This document shows, one piece after another, positions 49,474 through 61,647 of a DNA stretch of 64,000 nt; position 1 is the first letter of the stretch, and the number at the start of each line of letters is the position of its first letter. The notes below the pieces were generated by a model. That model ran no database searches, was not told the DNA's origin, and saw nothing but the letters and a program-made list of their open reading frames with translations. The stretch covers positions 31,279,023-31,343,022 of the forward strand of contig CM043797.1 in NCBI GenBank assembly GCA_023974075.1, in the 5' to 3' direction. The DNA comes from Chaenocephalus aceratus. Taxonomy: Eukaryota > Chordata > Actinopteri > Perciformes > Channichthyidae. The position numbers were made by a program, and so were the translations under genes.

Positions 49474-50698
49474 CAGATGTAGCGCTTCGTTTCAGACGCC
49501 TACCCGTGCGGGTCCGTGATCGGCACGGGGTGGGCCCCTGCTCAAAAGGAAAACCCCCCCGCAGGACTTGAAACGCCCCCTTGATAAATACATTTAATTA
49601 TAATGAAACCAGCTGCAATGGATCATGGATCCACCAGGGGGAGCCGTGAAAAGCTGCCACACTGAAACTCATGTGAAATAAACAGCTGATCTACAGGTAT
49701 CTGATATAGCGGATATTTGTTAAGATCCATATATGTCACGGATAGGATCATATTCTGTGCTAAGTAAGAGACATGTAATCATTTACTAAACATCACCATG
49801 TTCTTATTTAACAAAATAATGTTTAATTCACGTTGGCGTAACTTACGCCGCGTAAGTACAAAACCATCGCTATGTTTTTAGATCAGGAAATGCATCCAGG
49901 GTCAAACAAACGATGTTCGATCGTCATCCTCGCATTCATTTAATGTATCATATATTCGCGAGTTGAAATGAATGCACTACATTTAATCCACGTGAGTTTA
50001 CAACAACAACAATAATCGCTTTGTTTTTATATCACATCCGACCGGAGGAAAATGCAGCGGCTCTCACTACCGATCACCCTAATCCCACGGGCAAACAATA
50101 ATATGTACAGTGTTAATAGTGTACTGTATTATTAGTGTCTAATATTACTGCTATAATAATCACACATTGAGTTGTTGAAATCAGACTGTCGTTTTTTTTA
50201 AACACTCATTGATGCATTTAACTTCAATTTAAATAAAAACATCTTCTGTTGTAGCAACAATAACATTATAAATAGTAACATAGCATGGTATTGCACATTT
50301 ACTGTAGCTTTGAGGGTTACTGGCCTGAGATTTTTTTATTACATGAATGAAGGTGACAGAGGCTTTTTAATATAGACTTTTCAGTGTCCCACATTTTGCA
50401 CAGAACTGTCCCACATTAGGAAAACAGATTGTCTGAGACAACTTGGCACTAAGAGTACTAATATGTCTACCATTTCTTTTATGAGTTTAATATCTGCATG
50501 TTCTCTTTTGGTTTGATTAGGACACATCCTGGGGATTTCAGAATGTTACTGGATTTTGATTTATTGTATCGGCTTCATGTCGCAATATATTCCCGAAGTC
50601 TGAAATGCAAACATTTTCCACATTAGGGCAATTCACCCTACAGTTAATCATTTTGTTTATTTTTAACGAAATAAATGTGGTTTAATCCATCATGAAAT

Positions 50699-51013
50699 TA
50701 ATGTAGGCTATTTACTTAGTACATATCTGACATAAACGATTAACACACTGTTCATACTGCTCACAGGCTGATATCTAGTGTATTCATACCCCTCACTGTT
50801 TATTCATCATTCAATTCATTATATATTTTATTCTGTCGATTGTGAACATTACTTTTCACTTTACTGCTTGTTGCACCTGGTTAGAAGCTAAACTGCATTT
50901 CGTTGTCTCAGTACCTGTAATCTGTGCAATAACAATAAAGTTGAATCTAATCTTGAGCAGGAACTAATGTAGGCTATTTACTTAGTACATATCTGACATT
51001 AACGATTAAACAC
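50699..51013 (+). repeat. 48-bp direct repeat flanking a LINE-tail-like segment
   Basis: 'taatgtaggctatttactta' and the bases that follow occur at 50699-50746 and again at 50965-51013, with only one or two differences. Between them lies 'gcatttcgttgtctcagtac' and 'caataacaataaagttgaat', a LINE/SINE-type 3' tail. It could be an insertion with an unusually long target duplication. Confidence 0.7.
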
Positions 51014-51265
51014 GTTTGTGCATTCTTTATGAATGCAAACCGAGTCAACCAACCCCCCATGTGTCCTATGTATGTTGGGGACCCTTTGTTTAAAACTAAT
51101 TGGCCATCGGAATGTGTGGAGTCACATTCCACAGCTCTCCCCCCTCCTGTGATCCCCCGCACACAGAGAGAGAGAGAGGGAGATCGCTCTTCTGGAGTGA
51201 AGAGAGCGGAAATAATGATATTGCAAGTTAGAAACGTAAAATGCATTTTGACAGACACTTGGGGG

Positions 51266-51482
51266 AAATATGCTGCATTTTGAATGTCCGATAGTCCACC
51301 ATTAACACCTTAGTCCGTCTCGTCTCATCAACGAAAACTAAATATACATGACATATACATCGCATGAGAGCAAAAGGAGAATATCCGTGTGTAAGAGTGA
51401 AAATGTATGTATGTAAAATGAGAATATATGTGTGTAAGAGTGAAAATATGCTGCATTTTGAATGTCCGATAGTCCACCATTT
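51266..51482. repeat. 38-bp direct repeat pair
   Basis: 'aaatatgctgcattttgaat' plus 'gtccgatagtccaccatt' occurs at 51266-51303 and 51444-51482. Between the copies 'gtgtaagagtgaaaat' is also duplicated. Confidence 0.85.
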
Positions 51483-52079
51483 CCACCGGAAATATCAAAC
51501 ATTTAATAAAAGTGAAAAACAATGAACAAGACTTAACGTATTCATCATAATTAATTATATTTATTTCGTTTGGATGTAGTATTTTTGACTTTGTTTAGAG
51601 CAGTGATCTTCTACTATATGAACATGTTGGACCCAAAATCACAAAAAAAACGTAAAAACAGATTTTGAAAATGATTTTATTCTTCATAACACAAACATAC
51701 ACAACGAAACCATTTAAAAGCTAGGAAATATATACATGGGATGTGACTATGATAATGTGAAAGTTTGATTGAGGTAGCATGGGATTTCATTCTGATAAGG
51801 CAAAAGTGTTATTATAAATATAATACAAATATATATATATATACACATTATGTACAACAATCTGTTTTTTCTGTCTTTATCTGTGCCACGCTTCAAAGCG
51901 GTTTCTGTCAACTATGACACAGAGGGCAACATCACAGATTCCTCCTCCTCCATGTCAAAAAACAAGCTTAAAGCTTGACTCACGTTCAGAGTTCTCTTCA
52001 TCATAGTTGAGTCTTCAAAACTCTAAATATATCTAACTATATCTAAATTCTCAATGTTTGTCTGTCACTTTACTTCAAT

Positions 52080-52215
52080 CGCAGTCTCCCGCAGCCTCTC
52101 TTCGTCTCCCGCCGCCTGTCTTCGTATATCTTCGTCTCTCTCCATTTCCCGCCGTCTCTCTTCGGTTCCCGCCGTCCCTCTTCGTCTCTTTTCGTCTCGT
52201 TTCGTATCACTCCGT
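52080..52215. repeat. degenerate pyrimidine-rich minisatellite
   Basis: Irregular repeats of 'tctcttcgtctcccgccg'-like units of about 18-25 bases; the plus strand is nearly all pyrimidine plus G. Confidence 0.75.
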
Positions 52216-52854
52216 TTAACTGATTACCTCACCCCCTCCCTGGTACATACATCCTGTTGAGCAGAATCTACAGTTTCCAGTATTTTCCGTTTCGTAAAAT
52301 GATAAAATACGGCGAAGATATTAAAATATGTGCTTCCATTATTCATACTTCTGAAATATATCTGTATTAACTTTATATCATCATATGTCCGTGTTTATTG
52401 GGTATTTTTGCATGAAACAAAGACTGGCATATAGTTTCAAGCCAGTAATTTCGACAGAAACACACGGCAATGTTGTCCGGACTGTTGTTTTTATGCGGCA
52501 CCGGCTTGAACAGGTCATGTGATCTGATCACGCCGGCGTGACGGTCGACTCCAAAGGGTTAATATTAAATACATATAAGTATTTTTACAACTTGTATTTA
52601 GAAATACTCTGTTGTAATTATTGATGCATACATGTGTTCATCCATTCAATGTGGCATCTGCTATAATGGGGTTAATGTATGATATTACTTAATAATACAA
52701 TACATTATAATATATGATATGATAATTACATTTTAGTTTTATTCATTTCTTATTTCATAGTTTCTCATTATTATTATTTTTATCACTCATCTTATTTTTG
52801 ATTTTATTAATCTGTGTGAATCTGTGCTGTCCTGTTTTTCACTCTCACCCTGTT

Positions 52855-52916
52855 GCTGTTTGAACTACTGAATTTCCTCACGGGATTAATAAAGGTCCAT
52901 CTTATCTTATCTTAAT
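52855..52916 (+). mobile_element. LINE-type 3' tail fragment
   Basis: 'ctcacgggattaataaaggt' followed by 'ccatcttatcttatctta' has the form of a fish LINE 3' terminus with a short repeat tail. No coding part is attached. Confidence 0.55.
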
Positions 52917-53196
52917 GTATAAGTTTGTTTACTTCAATCTACTGTACAATATTACAAGAAATATACTGCATAAAGCAAACTATATACTTTATTTGATCTA
53001 AAATATTGATGTTTCTACAACACCCATTGTGTATTTTGTGAATGAAGCGCCATCTCATGGTTAAATCCTGTAATTGAACAAATAGGGAAATTGGGCAACG
53101 CCCTCTAGCAATTTGGCAACACCCCCAGCCACTGGCATCCGCTGGGCTTTTGACTGGGACACACCCATTTTAGTCTGATCTGGAGTGCTACATCTG

Positions 53197-53833
53197 TACA
53201 GAGCCGCAGCGTTGTCCGCCAGGGCTCTGAACGTTTCCTCACTGCTAATCGCATACCAAGCGGAGCTCTGTGAGGATATGTCGAGTAATCCTGGACCGGC
53301 CGTTCTGGACGAGTTGGCCGCGGTCACAGACATTTGTCTCCGTGTCCAACGCTGCGCCGTCCAGGCCATGGGCAAAACAATGGGGATCATGGTGGTGCAG
53401 GAAAGAGCTAGATGGCTCAACCTCACCAACCTCCCAGACCAGGAAAAGGAGGATGTGCTTGACATGCCCATCGTTCCCGAGGGGATTTTCGGCTCCACTC
53501 TTGCCTCCATGCAGAGGAGATGCGAGTCGAAAAAGAAGGAGGACGAGGCCCTCCACCTCTGCCTCCTTCGAAGGGTCCAGCCGCTGCCTTCGCAGCAGCA
53601 GTCCTCCGCAGCAGCAGTCCTTCGCAGCAGCAGTCCTTCGCCCAAGCTGCCCCGAACCCTGCTCGGTTCAAAATACCGAAAACGCAGAGGTCGCAGTCCG
53701 CCCCGAGTCCCCAGCCCAGGCAGGGGACGAGGGCGAGCTGGCCTAGCAAATCTCCGGTTCCGGCTGCAGCCCAGGCGCAGCCAACCCAGAATTTCGGCCA
53801 GCAGTCGAGGAAGAAGAAGCGAGTGGCGTGACA
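53197..53833 (+). pseudogene. DIRS ORF1 (Gag-like), 3' part
   Basis: It continues the ORF1 frame after the insertion: YRAAALSARALNVSSLLIAY, LRVQRCAVQAMGKTMGIMVV, WLNLTNLPDQEKED and MPIVPEGIFG. Near 53563 the conserved-looking C-terminal part (Ala/Gln/Pro-rich, ending QSRKKKRVA) shifts to another frame, so a small frameshift is likely; the original frame runs on to 53856. An 18-base 'gcagcagcagtccttc' unit is repeated about three times near 53590-53640. The octapeptide DMSSNPGP occurs at 53275-53298. Confidence 0.8.
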
Positions 53834-53879
53834 GCCCCCCCTTCTCCCCTCTGTGACAGAGCTGGAAGTCTACGGTTCC

Positions 53880-54640
53880 CCAGCTCTAAATGTGTTCCCG
53901 CCGCCTTGAGAGATGCCTCAACACCATCCTCAAGTCCGCATAAACACATGTCACACACTTATTGATTTTTCTGTCATAAAACATTTTCCGCTGATGCTTC
54001 CAGGCTTCGAGCCAAGGGCGCAGCTCGAAAAAATGAAGATAAAAACAATAACAACTATAAACAGTCCGTCAACTGTTCCCCTTCTGAGAGCAGCTACGGC
54101 CTCTCTCAAAGGGCGGACAATTGACGGGTCAGTGAAGGCACCACCGTCACACGCATGCGCTGTGTCGGTGGGGATTGTCGAGGGCCCCATAACACAACAA
54201 ATAGAGACTCAGAGGGGAAGAGACGTGACATCTCAGCTGGCTCTAAGGAGCATACAGCGGGAGATGCTCACGACATCTGCTTGGGTTTGTCAAGACAGTT
54301 ACACGGAGCTACAGACTCCAAGTCACCGTCACCCCCCCTTGCTTCTCGGGCTATCTGTATTCACAAGGCCGGGGAGAGTCAACCCATATTCTGGAGAGAG
54401 AGATTCTCTCTCTCCTAGAAAGGAGTGTTTTATCTATAATGCCCGCCGAGCAGAGTCAGATTACGCAGACAAATGTCCTGCTCAACATGGGTCTCATAAT
54501 AAAACTAAACCCCGCGCGCCACGGTGTGCGGAGAGTATTGGTTATTATGAAATGCGTAGTGGCACTACGCCACTGGCCGCACCCGACTTTTCTAGTACGG
54601 GGCGCGCCTACGGGTGCTGTCCTTTCACGGAAGGTGGTCA
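53880..54640 (+). pseudogene. DIRS linker and deleted reverse transcriptase remnant
   Basis: In the DIRS layout the reverse transcriptase should lie here. I see only edge fragments: an upstream linker, then LRHWPHPTFLVRGAPTGAVL and SRKVVTTDA in the frame at 54439-54654. The palm with a catalytic Y/F-x-DD is not visible and the space (about 760 bases) is too short for a complete domain, so internal deletions are inferred. A 273-codon frame (53913-54734) crossing the region mixes frames and is not a real protein. Confidence 0.65.
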
Positions 54641-55081
54641 CCACGGATGCATGACTGACAGGCTGATAGGGTATTTACGAAGGTCGCCCTGTGAGGGGTC
54701 TCTAGAGCAGAGACCTCCAGCTGGGCGCACGTAAATCACCCGGAGCTTTTAGCGGTGTTCCCCACCCTAAAACGCTTTCTGCCTTCTTTCAGAGGACACC
54801 ATGTCCTCGTGAGGACAGACAACACGACCACAGTATCGTGTATGAACCGCCAAGGGAGGTTGCGTTGTCTCCAGTCACACACACTGGCACACAAACTGAT
54901 CCCTTGGAGCGGCAGACGTCTCCTCTCTCTGAGAGCGACACAGGTACCAGGAGTAATGTACCTCGGGACAGAACTACTGTCCAGAGGTGCACCACTCTAT
55001 GCAGACTGGACTCCTCATCCAAGGATCGGGAGTCCGCTGTGGGTGTGTTACGGCAGAGCCGCGTTAAATCTGTTCGCATAA
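54640..55081 (+). pseudogene. DIRS RNase H domain, damaged
   Basis: It begins with VVTTDA (54439-54654 frame), passes a frame change and stop, then runs open from 54755 to 55081. HHVLVRTDNTTTVSCMNRQG carries the RTDN motif with the catalytic-type Asp. It continues with LAHKLIPWSGRRLLSLRATQ, VPGVMYLGTELLSRGAP and YGRAALNLFA, the usual order in DIRS RNase H. The domain degrades RNA in the element's RNA:DNA hybrid. The frame ends at a stop shortly after NLFA. Confidence 0.85.
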
Positions 55082-55477
55082 AGAGAAAATGCTCAATGAC
55101 AGCTGTTCTCTTTAATGCACGATTTAAACGCACCGTTAGGCGTGGACGCACTCGTACACGATTGACCTCCGGGTCTTCTGTACGCGTTCCCACCCCTGGC
55201 TCTGATACCCCCAACTCTGGCCAGAGTGAAGGAGCAACGCCACACACTTATCCTGATGGCTCCGCCCTAGCCCGCAACGTACGGGCTGGCGGAGATATAT
55301 CAGCTGTTGTGCGGGCAGCCATGGCAGCCCCCACTACGCAGGGACACATTGTCTCAGGCGGGGGGGGGGGGCGATCTTTCACCCACGCCCAGAGCGCGGG
55401 GCACTATGGGCCTGACCCGTGAGTGGTACAATCTAAATACAGTGGGACTCCCTCAGAAGGTGATAAACACTATTCAG
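55082..55477 (+). pseudogene. DIRS RNase H-to-recombinase linker, broken frames
   Basis: Family-like phrases such as LLYAFPPLALIPPTLARVKE are readable but cross stops and frame changes. A ten-G run at about 55361-55370 has probably slipped. The downstream part (QPWQPPLRRDTLSQAGG) joins the recombinase frame that opens at 55307. Confidence 0.65.
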
Positions 55478-56463
55478 AGTGCGAGAGCTTCCTCCACCAG
55501 GTCTCTTTATGACTGTAAGTGGAGGGTGTTTGAGGAGTGGTGCCTTCAAGAAGGACACATCTCCTTTCAATGTCCTGTCGGGGTGATTTTATCATTTCTA
55601 CAGGACTTGATCGATAAACACAGAGCTTTCTCCACGATCAAGGTGTACCTGGCTGCTATTGCTGCATGCCATGTGGGCTTTGAGGGTAAGACGGCTAGCC
55701 AACATCCTTTGGTTTGCCGTTTTATAAAGGGAGCTCGCAGGCTCCTCCCTGTCTCCAGGTCGCTGGTGCCCTTATGGGACTTGGCAGTGGTTTAAATGGG
55801 CTCAGAATGACCCCATTTGAACCCCTGGAAGGAGCTGACATGAAACATCTGTCACTCAAGACAGTGCTGTTACTGGCCCTGGCATCCGCCAAGCGGGTCA
55901 GCGATATCCATGCACTGTCTGTACATCCTTCATGCACTCAGTTCGCCCCAGGGCAAACGAGAGTGTTGTTGAAGCCCAACCCTGCCTTTACACCAAAGGT
56001 GGTTGGTTCGTGTACCCCAATTGACATTGAGGCATTTCCTCCACCGCTGGTTTCCTCCGGGGAGCAGCAGCAGGATCTGTTGTGTCCAGTCCGTGCTTTA
56101 CGCACATATATGGACAGATCAAAAGAGCTTCGTCTTAATGACCAACTCTTCGTGTCCTGGGCTAACCCTCACAAGGGCAAGCCTGTTACTAAGCAACGGC
56201 TCTCCCACTGGATTGTGGAGGCAATTGCTTTGGCCTATACGTGTCAGAGTTTGCAAGCACCTTCGGGTCTGCGGACTCACTCGACTCGGGGCCTGGCTAC
56301 ATCCTGGGCTTTGTTCAAGGGTGTTTCCATCCAAGACATCTGTGCAGCGGCGAGCTGGTCTTCGCTGCTCACTTTTGTCCGCTTTTACAGGCTAGACGTC
56401 TCCGCTCCAAGCGTGGCCCGAGCAGTGCTGGGCACCTTGTTGAGTCGGGACTCTACCTGTTAA
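55478..56463 (+). pseudogene. DIRS tyrosine recombinase, one frameshift
   Basis: The N-terminal core-binding half (SARASSTRSLYDCKWRVFEE to SLVPLWDLAVV, stop at 55793) and the catalytic half (frame 55714-56463) are separated by a one-base loss in the T run at 55791-55793. Catalytic residues are present: Arg in AKRVSD (55894-55896), H-x-x-R in HSTRG (His 56278-56280, Arg 56287-56289) and Tyr in FVRFYRLDV (56386-56388). It ends at a stop after LLSRDSTC. The enzyme integrates a circular DNA intermediate and leaves no target duplication. Confidence 0.93.
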
Positions 56464-56521
56464 GTTCTGGTTGGTTGGTGATTTTCGAGATAAGCTCGTC
56501 TGGCAATACGGGAGCTACAAT

Positions 56522-56618
56522 ATCCCATAGTGAGACATCGAACGGAGTGTTATGAATGAGAACTATAGGTTACTTACGTAACCCCAGTACTCAGAGTAAC
56601 ATGAAGTGAGATGTCTCA
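56522..56618 (+). repeat. DIRS internal complementary region
   Basis: 56522-56563 is a perfect reverse complement of the left terminus 47757-47798 (42 bases). 56561-56618 is the reverse complement of the right terminus 56804-56861 (58 bases, one mismatch seen). The halves meet at a shared AAC. This is the arrangement that templates completion of the ends in DIRS replication. It starts about 60 bases after the recombinase stop. Confidence 0.95.
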
Positions 56619-56644
56619 CCAGACGGCCCTCCTTGCTATGGTGA

Positions 56645-56812
56645 AGCGAGAAGAGGTGCTTATTTTGAATGACGCATGCGTCGTGGCGCAAGCTACTTAT
56701 AGGGGGTGATTCCCTGACGTTGACGTCAAGATCACCAGCCAATCAGGATTGGCGTAATGAGATTGATGCTTCTGTTTGCTCCGCGATGAGGCGCATCCCA
56801 TAGTGAGACATC
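56645..56812 (-). repeat. DIRS right inverted terminal repeat
   Basis: Inverted partner of 47781-47945, with the outer unique extension 56813-56861 ending 'ttacgtaagtaacctatagtt'. Confidence 0.95.
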
Positions 56813-56861
56813 TCACTTCATGTTACTCTGAGGACTGGGGTTACGTAAGTAACCTATAGTT

Positions 56862-57845
56862 ATTACTGTTTGCGTGTGTCAATAGCTGAAATCTCTGAAG
56901 CTGCACTTCCCTTCTGCTGATTCAGTAGTGCCTGGATATTGAAATAAAAGCATTACTCTTTCTACAGCAAGCTGCAGAATTCACCTACAGTGTCTACATT
57001 TTTCAAATGTACAGCAGCGAGCAGAATATATGCTTCCTTCAGATCTGTGACTGCAAAATTGTTCAATTAAGAGTCAACTTCACTGATTTGCTCCAGCAGC
57101 ACAAAGATTGATAGTGTTGCATTGACTGTCCCTTCTTACTGTCCTCCCAGACAAACACAATGTTGAACTCAACACCGTACGTAGCAAAGTAGAAACACTT
57201 TGGCTGTGTGTGAACAGCTGTTTATGTGTATAAAAGGGAGTACATCAAGTGTGCGTGCAAATACTTCGGTGTCTCAGGTTCAGTCTTTGTATACAGTATA
57301 TGTGTTAGACAGTTTCAAATCTAGAGGAAATTAGAAAGAAACAATATAATTTATAAACAGAGAGCTGACTAGTTTCTGATTCCTGTCCACAGTCTACCAT
57401 TTTACTCAGCGCAGGGTTTGCTCTTGCAGGAAAGACAATTTCCTGCATAATAACAAATTAGTTGATTGATATCAAGAGAACGATGTCAAAAAGAGAAAAT
57501 GAAAGCAAAGCCTCATAATGTTGTTCAAATGAATCTTGCCATTCATGTCTGTCTTTGATTTTAGTTCACATTCAATTCAAATAATGAATGGAGGATGGAT
57601 TAGAGATCAAAATAATGGTCTCTCATTTGTTGCAGAATAATAATGAAAGAATGGAAAGTACCTGTTGGATGTCCTGTTAACCTTCTGAGCAAACTGACTA
57701 AACTAATGACGCTCAAACTGCATCCACAATTATGTGAGGACAATTGCCAAACCACTCAAAGCCAACCTCCAACTCCTATGCTCATTACATTCCCATCCCA
57801 ATTTGCCCCGGATAGTTTAGCCCTGAAGACAGCTTTTCAGTTCTC
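56862..57845. other. unannotated DNA
   Basis: No gene recognised; AT-rich sequence between the DIRS element and microsatellites. Confidence 0.4.
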
Positions 57846-57871
57846 TGTTGTTGTTGTTGTTGTTGTTGTTG
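57846..57871. repeat. (GTT)n microsatellite
   Basis: About eight GTT units. Confidence 0.9.
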
Positions 57872-57968
57872 TGAGTCAGTGTACACTCCTCTCTATAGCT
57901 ACAACAGAGGCAGTCTTTGTGTCTCCAAGGACCTTTGCTGTGCTCTCTTTCTCTGGCCACTCTTCAAT

Positions 57969-59422
<1,454 letters not shown>

Positions 59423-61343
59423 GATCAGAGCAACCTGTCTCCTAAAAATTACGTTCCCACAGAACTAAACTGCATTCTGAATTATAGTATATTCATTATT
59501 CTCTTCTAATAGTTAATTAAAAACTGTAAAAAAAAAAAAAAAAATGCTATTTTGCACATCCCTTTCAAGATTTCAAGATTTTCTAAGGTGTATTGATCTT
59601 ATACACAACTTGGGTCGTAGATTCCTCAACAGCGCATTACAAGACATCTATCAATATGTGTATACCTCCACCATTAAAGTCATATTCTGCACATTTCTTA
59701 TACTATCTACTACATACATAAGAGTATAATCCATATGTATAATATCAGTTAAAATAAGTGCTTCAACATAGTTAACATTGCAGGAAAGCAATATTTTAGA
59801 CGTTAAGTACTTTGTCAGGCTTAATATTCATCTGTAGATAGATACCCCCAAAGCTTTTTTCTTGTTTAAAAGAAGACCTTAACCTAAAGTATTCTTTAAT
59901 GTGTTAATAAAGGTTAATTCGTTTTTCTGTTTTGCACATCCTCCTATTAATATCTGTATACATCCGGCACTAAACTGTTTTATTGTAGAGATCACTTAGT
60001 ATCTTCTTGACTTTTTATATTCTATATAATATTTCTATCATTGACCTTCTACTTTCCCCCTATGAAAGTATGTACTCTTAATATTGTTTTAATCAAATAA
60101 CATTATTCAACAAAAATAATTCAATAACATGCTTTAACCACTAGGCGGTGCACACAAGGTACACACAGCATACTAATAATAACTTTGTACAACATCTGAA
60201 GATGAGTAGTTTTATTCATGTTTTTACATAATTTTACAGGATATTGCTATACTATCTCTCATGTTTTACTTCTACACATTAATATCTGATTTGTAAAACA
60301 TCAGACAGAAAGGCATAGGCTATCCATCATTTAATGGTAAGCTATTGAAATTGTGATTCCATAGATGTGTCTCCCATCACCCAAATCCCCTGACTATTCT
60401 CTCAACTCAGTATTTACATTCTGATATTCAAAGAAAATCAGTAATATCTTTAAAAACTACAAGTCCTTTTCTATCAGCTGTGCACCGTTATGGTGTAAAT
60501 ATAATCTATATACCAATTGGATCAAATATAAAAGTCAGCCGAATTACTATTGATACTGCAAGGAGACGTATTTTGTGAAAATAAATTAAAGATGTTGTTT
60601 AATTGTTGATATATTTATGATCCACGTCAAGTATTCAGTTTTGGCAGCAGTGCTCCTGTTTGTCCAGAAGTCTTCTCATCAGGGCTCTATAAATAAAGAA
60701 CTACGGCAGATGTGTAATATTTAATGCAGCCGAACCGTGTATTACAATGCCGTTATGTGATGACTTCCAAAGAGAAAAGCAAGAACACTCTGAATTAGGT
60801 ATTATTTTATTTTTCGTTGTCGGATATCATATCTTATTAACACCATATCCCAGCGTGCATTGCGGCTAAAACATCCAATCAACGAGCTTCAAGCTGAGGA
60901 TCTTGGGTAATCAGTTTGGTGGGTTTGTGGTGTGTATCGCTCAAAATGTCCCGTCTGTTTCCGGTGACTTTATTTACGGCTAAAAAGCCCAAAATTATAG
61001 AATTAAATGAATAAATAAAAACAAGGATAATTGTGTGTTATTGTTGAGTAAATAACAGTGTGTTATTTAGAAAATAATAACAAATTAGAAGGAAAAGATT
61101 TAAAACAATTCAGATTTCAGTATTTTGAGGATCTAAACCCCATTTATTTTCCTCACAGACGGAAAGAAAGTCCGACATTATACGATTTAAAATAAAAACA
61201 AATAAATAAAAAGATAAAACACTGGCATGTAATTTACGTTAGAATAAATAGAATGGTTTTGAATAATAGATGACAGTAAAATCTACGTCACTTTACAGCC
61301 CCGCCCACTTTTGGGGAAACCAACGCTGTCATTTGAACGGCGA

Positions 61344-61469
61344 TCAAGCCTGAAGCCACAGAGCTCTTCTGATACTGTCCTTTCTTCTTAGAGGAAGTAC
61401 AGAAACACGTAACTCTGGATTTGTTTTAATGTTTGAGGTGCAATAAACGACACAGCAGCTTTTTGTCAT
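61344..61469 (-). pseudogene. THAP zinc-finger-like remnant
   Basis: A 41-codon frame from an ATG at plus-strand 61467-61469. It reads MTKSCCVVYCTSN, then a Leu-Pro (VSVLP), a basic stretch and ALWLQA before a stop. The spacing of Cys-x3-4-Cys, Pro and W-x-x-A matches the first half of a THAP DNA-binding domain. The distal C-x2-H of the C2CH site is missing because the frame closes. In an autonomous relative it could be the first exon of a transposase. The longer frame starting at 61553 adds unrelated upstream codons. Confidence 0.5.
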
Positions 61470-61647
61470 GTTAAAACTATTATGTTCTGCCTCGCTCATG
61501 AGAGTAACAGCTGGCGAAATTACAGCCTCGCCTACTGATTTTAATTTAACCATATATAGAGCCCGATTCTCGATTTCAAATGTGTGCTCTAAAATGATAT
61601 TTATAAATAACTATTATCATTATTATAAGCAAGACAATAAAGGGCAA

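Larger units (their letters stand above)
49474..53196. mobile_element. 3723-bp TA-flanked insertion in DIRS ORF1
   Basis: It is bounded by TA (49472-49473 and 53197-53198). The left end CAGATGTAGCGCTTC and the right end (reverse complement CAGATGTAGCACTCC) match perfectly over 10 bases and at 13 of the first 15, and TCAGAC recurs at positions 19-24 of both. Removing it with one TA restores the ORF1 frame (S-Y-R-A-A-A). A TA duplication suggests a Tc1/mariner-like or other TA-targeting transposase, but no transposase ORF is visible. The interior looks composite: LINE-type 3' tails near 50945 and 52900, direct repeats and a pyrimidine-rich array. Confidence 0.8.
47757..56861 (+). mobile_element. 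DIRS-family tyrosine-recombinase retrotransposon
   Basis: Full DIRS architecture. There are inverted terminal repeats (47781-47945 and 56645-56812) with unique outer ends, and an internal complementary region (56522-56618) matching the reverse complement of both outer ends. Gag-like ORF1, RNase H and tyrosine recombinase follow in that order on the plus strand. No target duplication is seen; instead GTT lies at both boundaries (47757-47759 and 56859-56861), as expected for site-specific integration of a circular intermediate. Without the 3723-bp insertion in ORF1 the element is about 5.4 kb, close to known fish DIRS lengths. The reverse transcriptase core is missing, so this copy is not autonomous. 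Confidence 0.95.

Noticed and set aside
53061..53645. 194-codon minus-strand frame
   Set aside because: It is antisense to DIRS ORF1 and spans the insertion junction.
53913..54734. 273-codon frame in the DIRS element
   Set aside because: It crosses the remnant from linker to RNase H in the wrong frame; the family-like words lie in other frames.
47757..56861. Interpreting the block as an LTR retrovirus-like element
   Set aside because: The termini are inverted rather than direct repeats, and the integrase position is taken by a tyrosine recombinase; no protease or envelope is visible.
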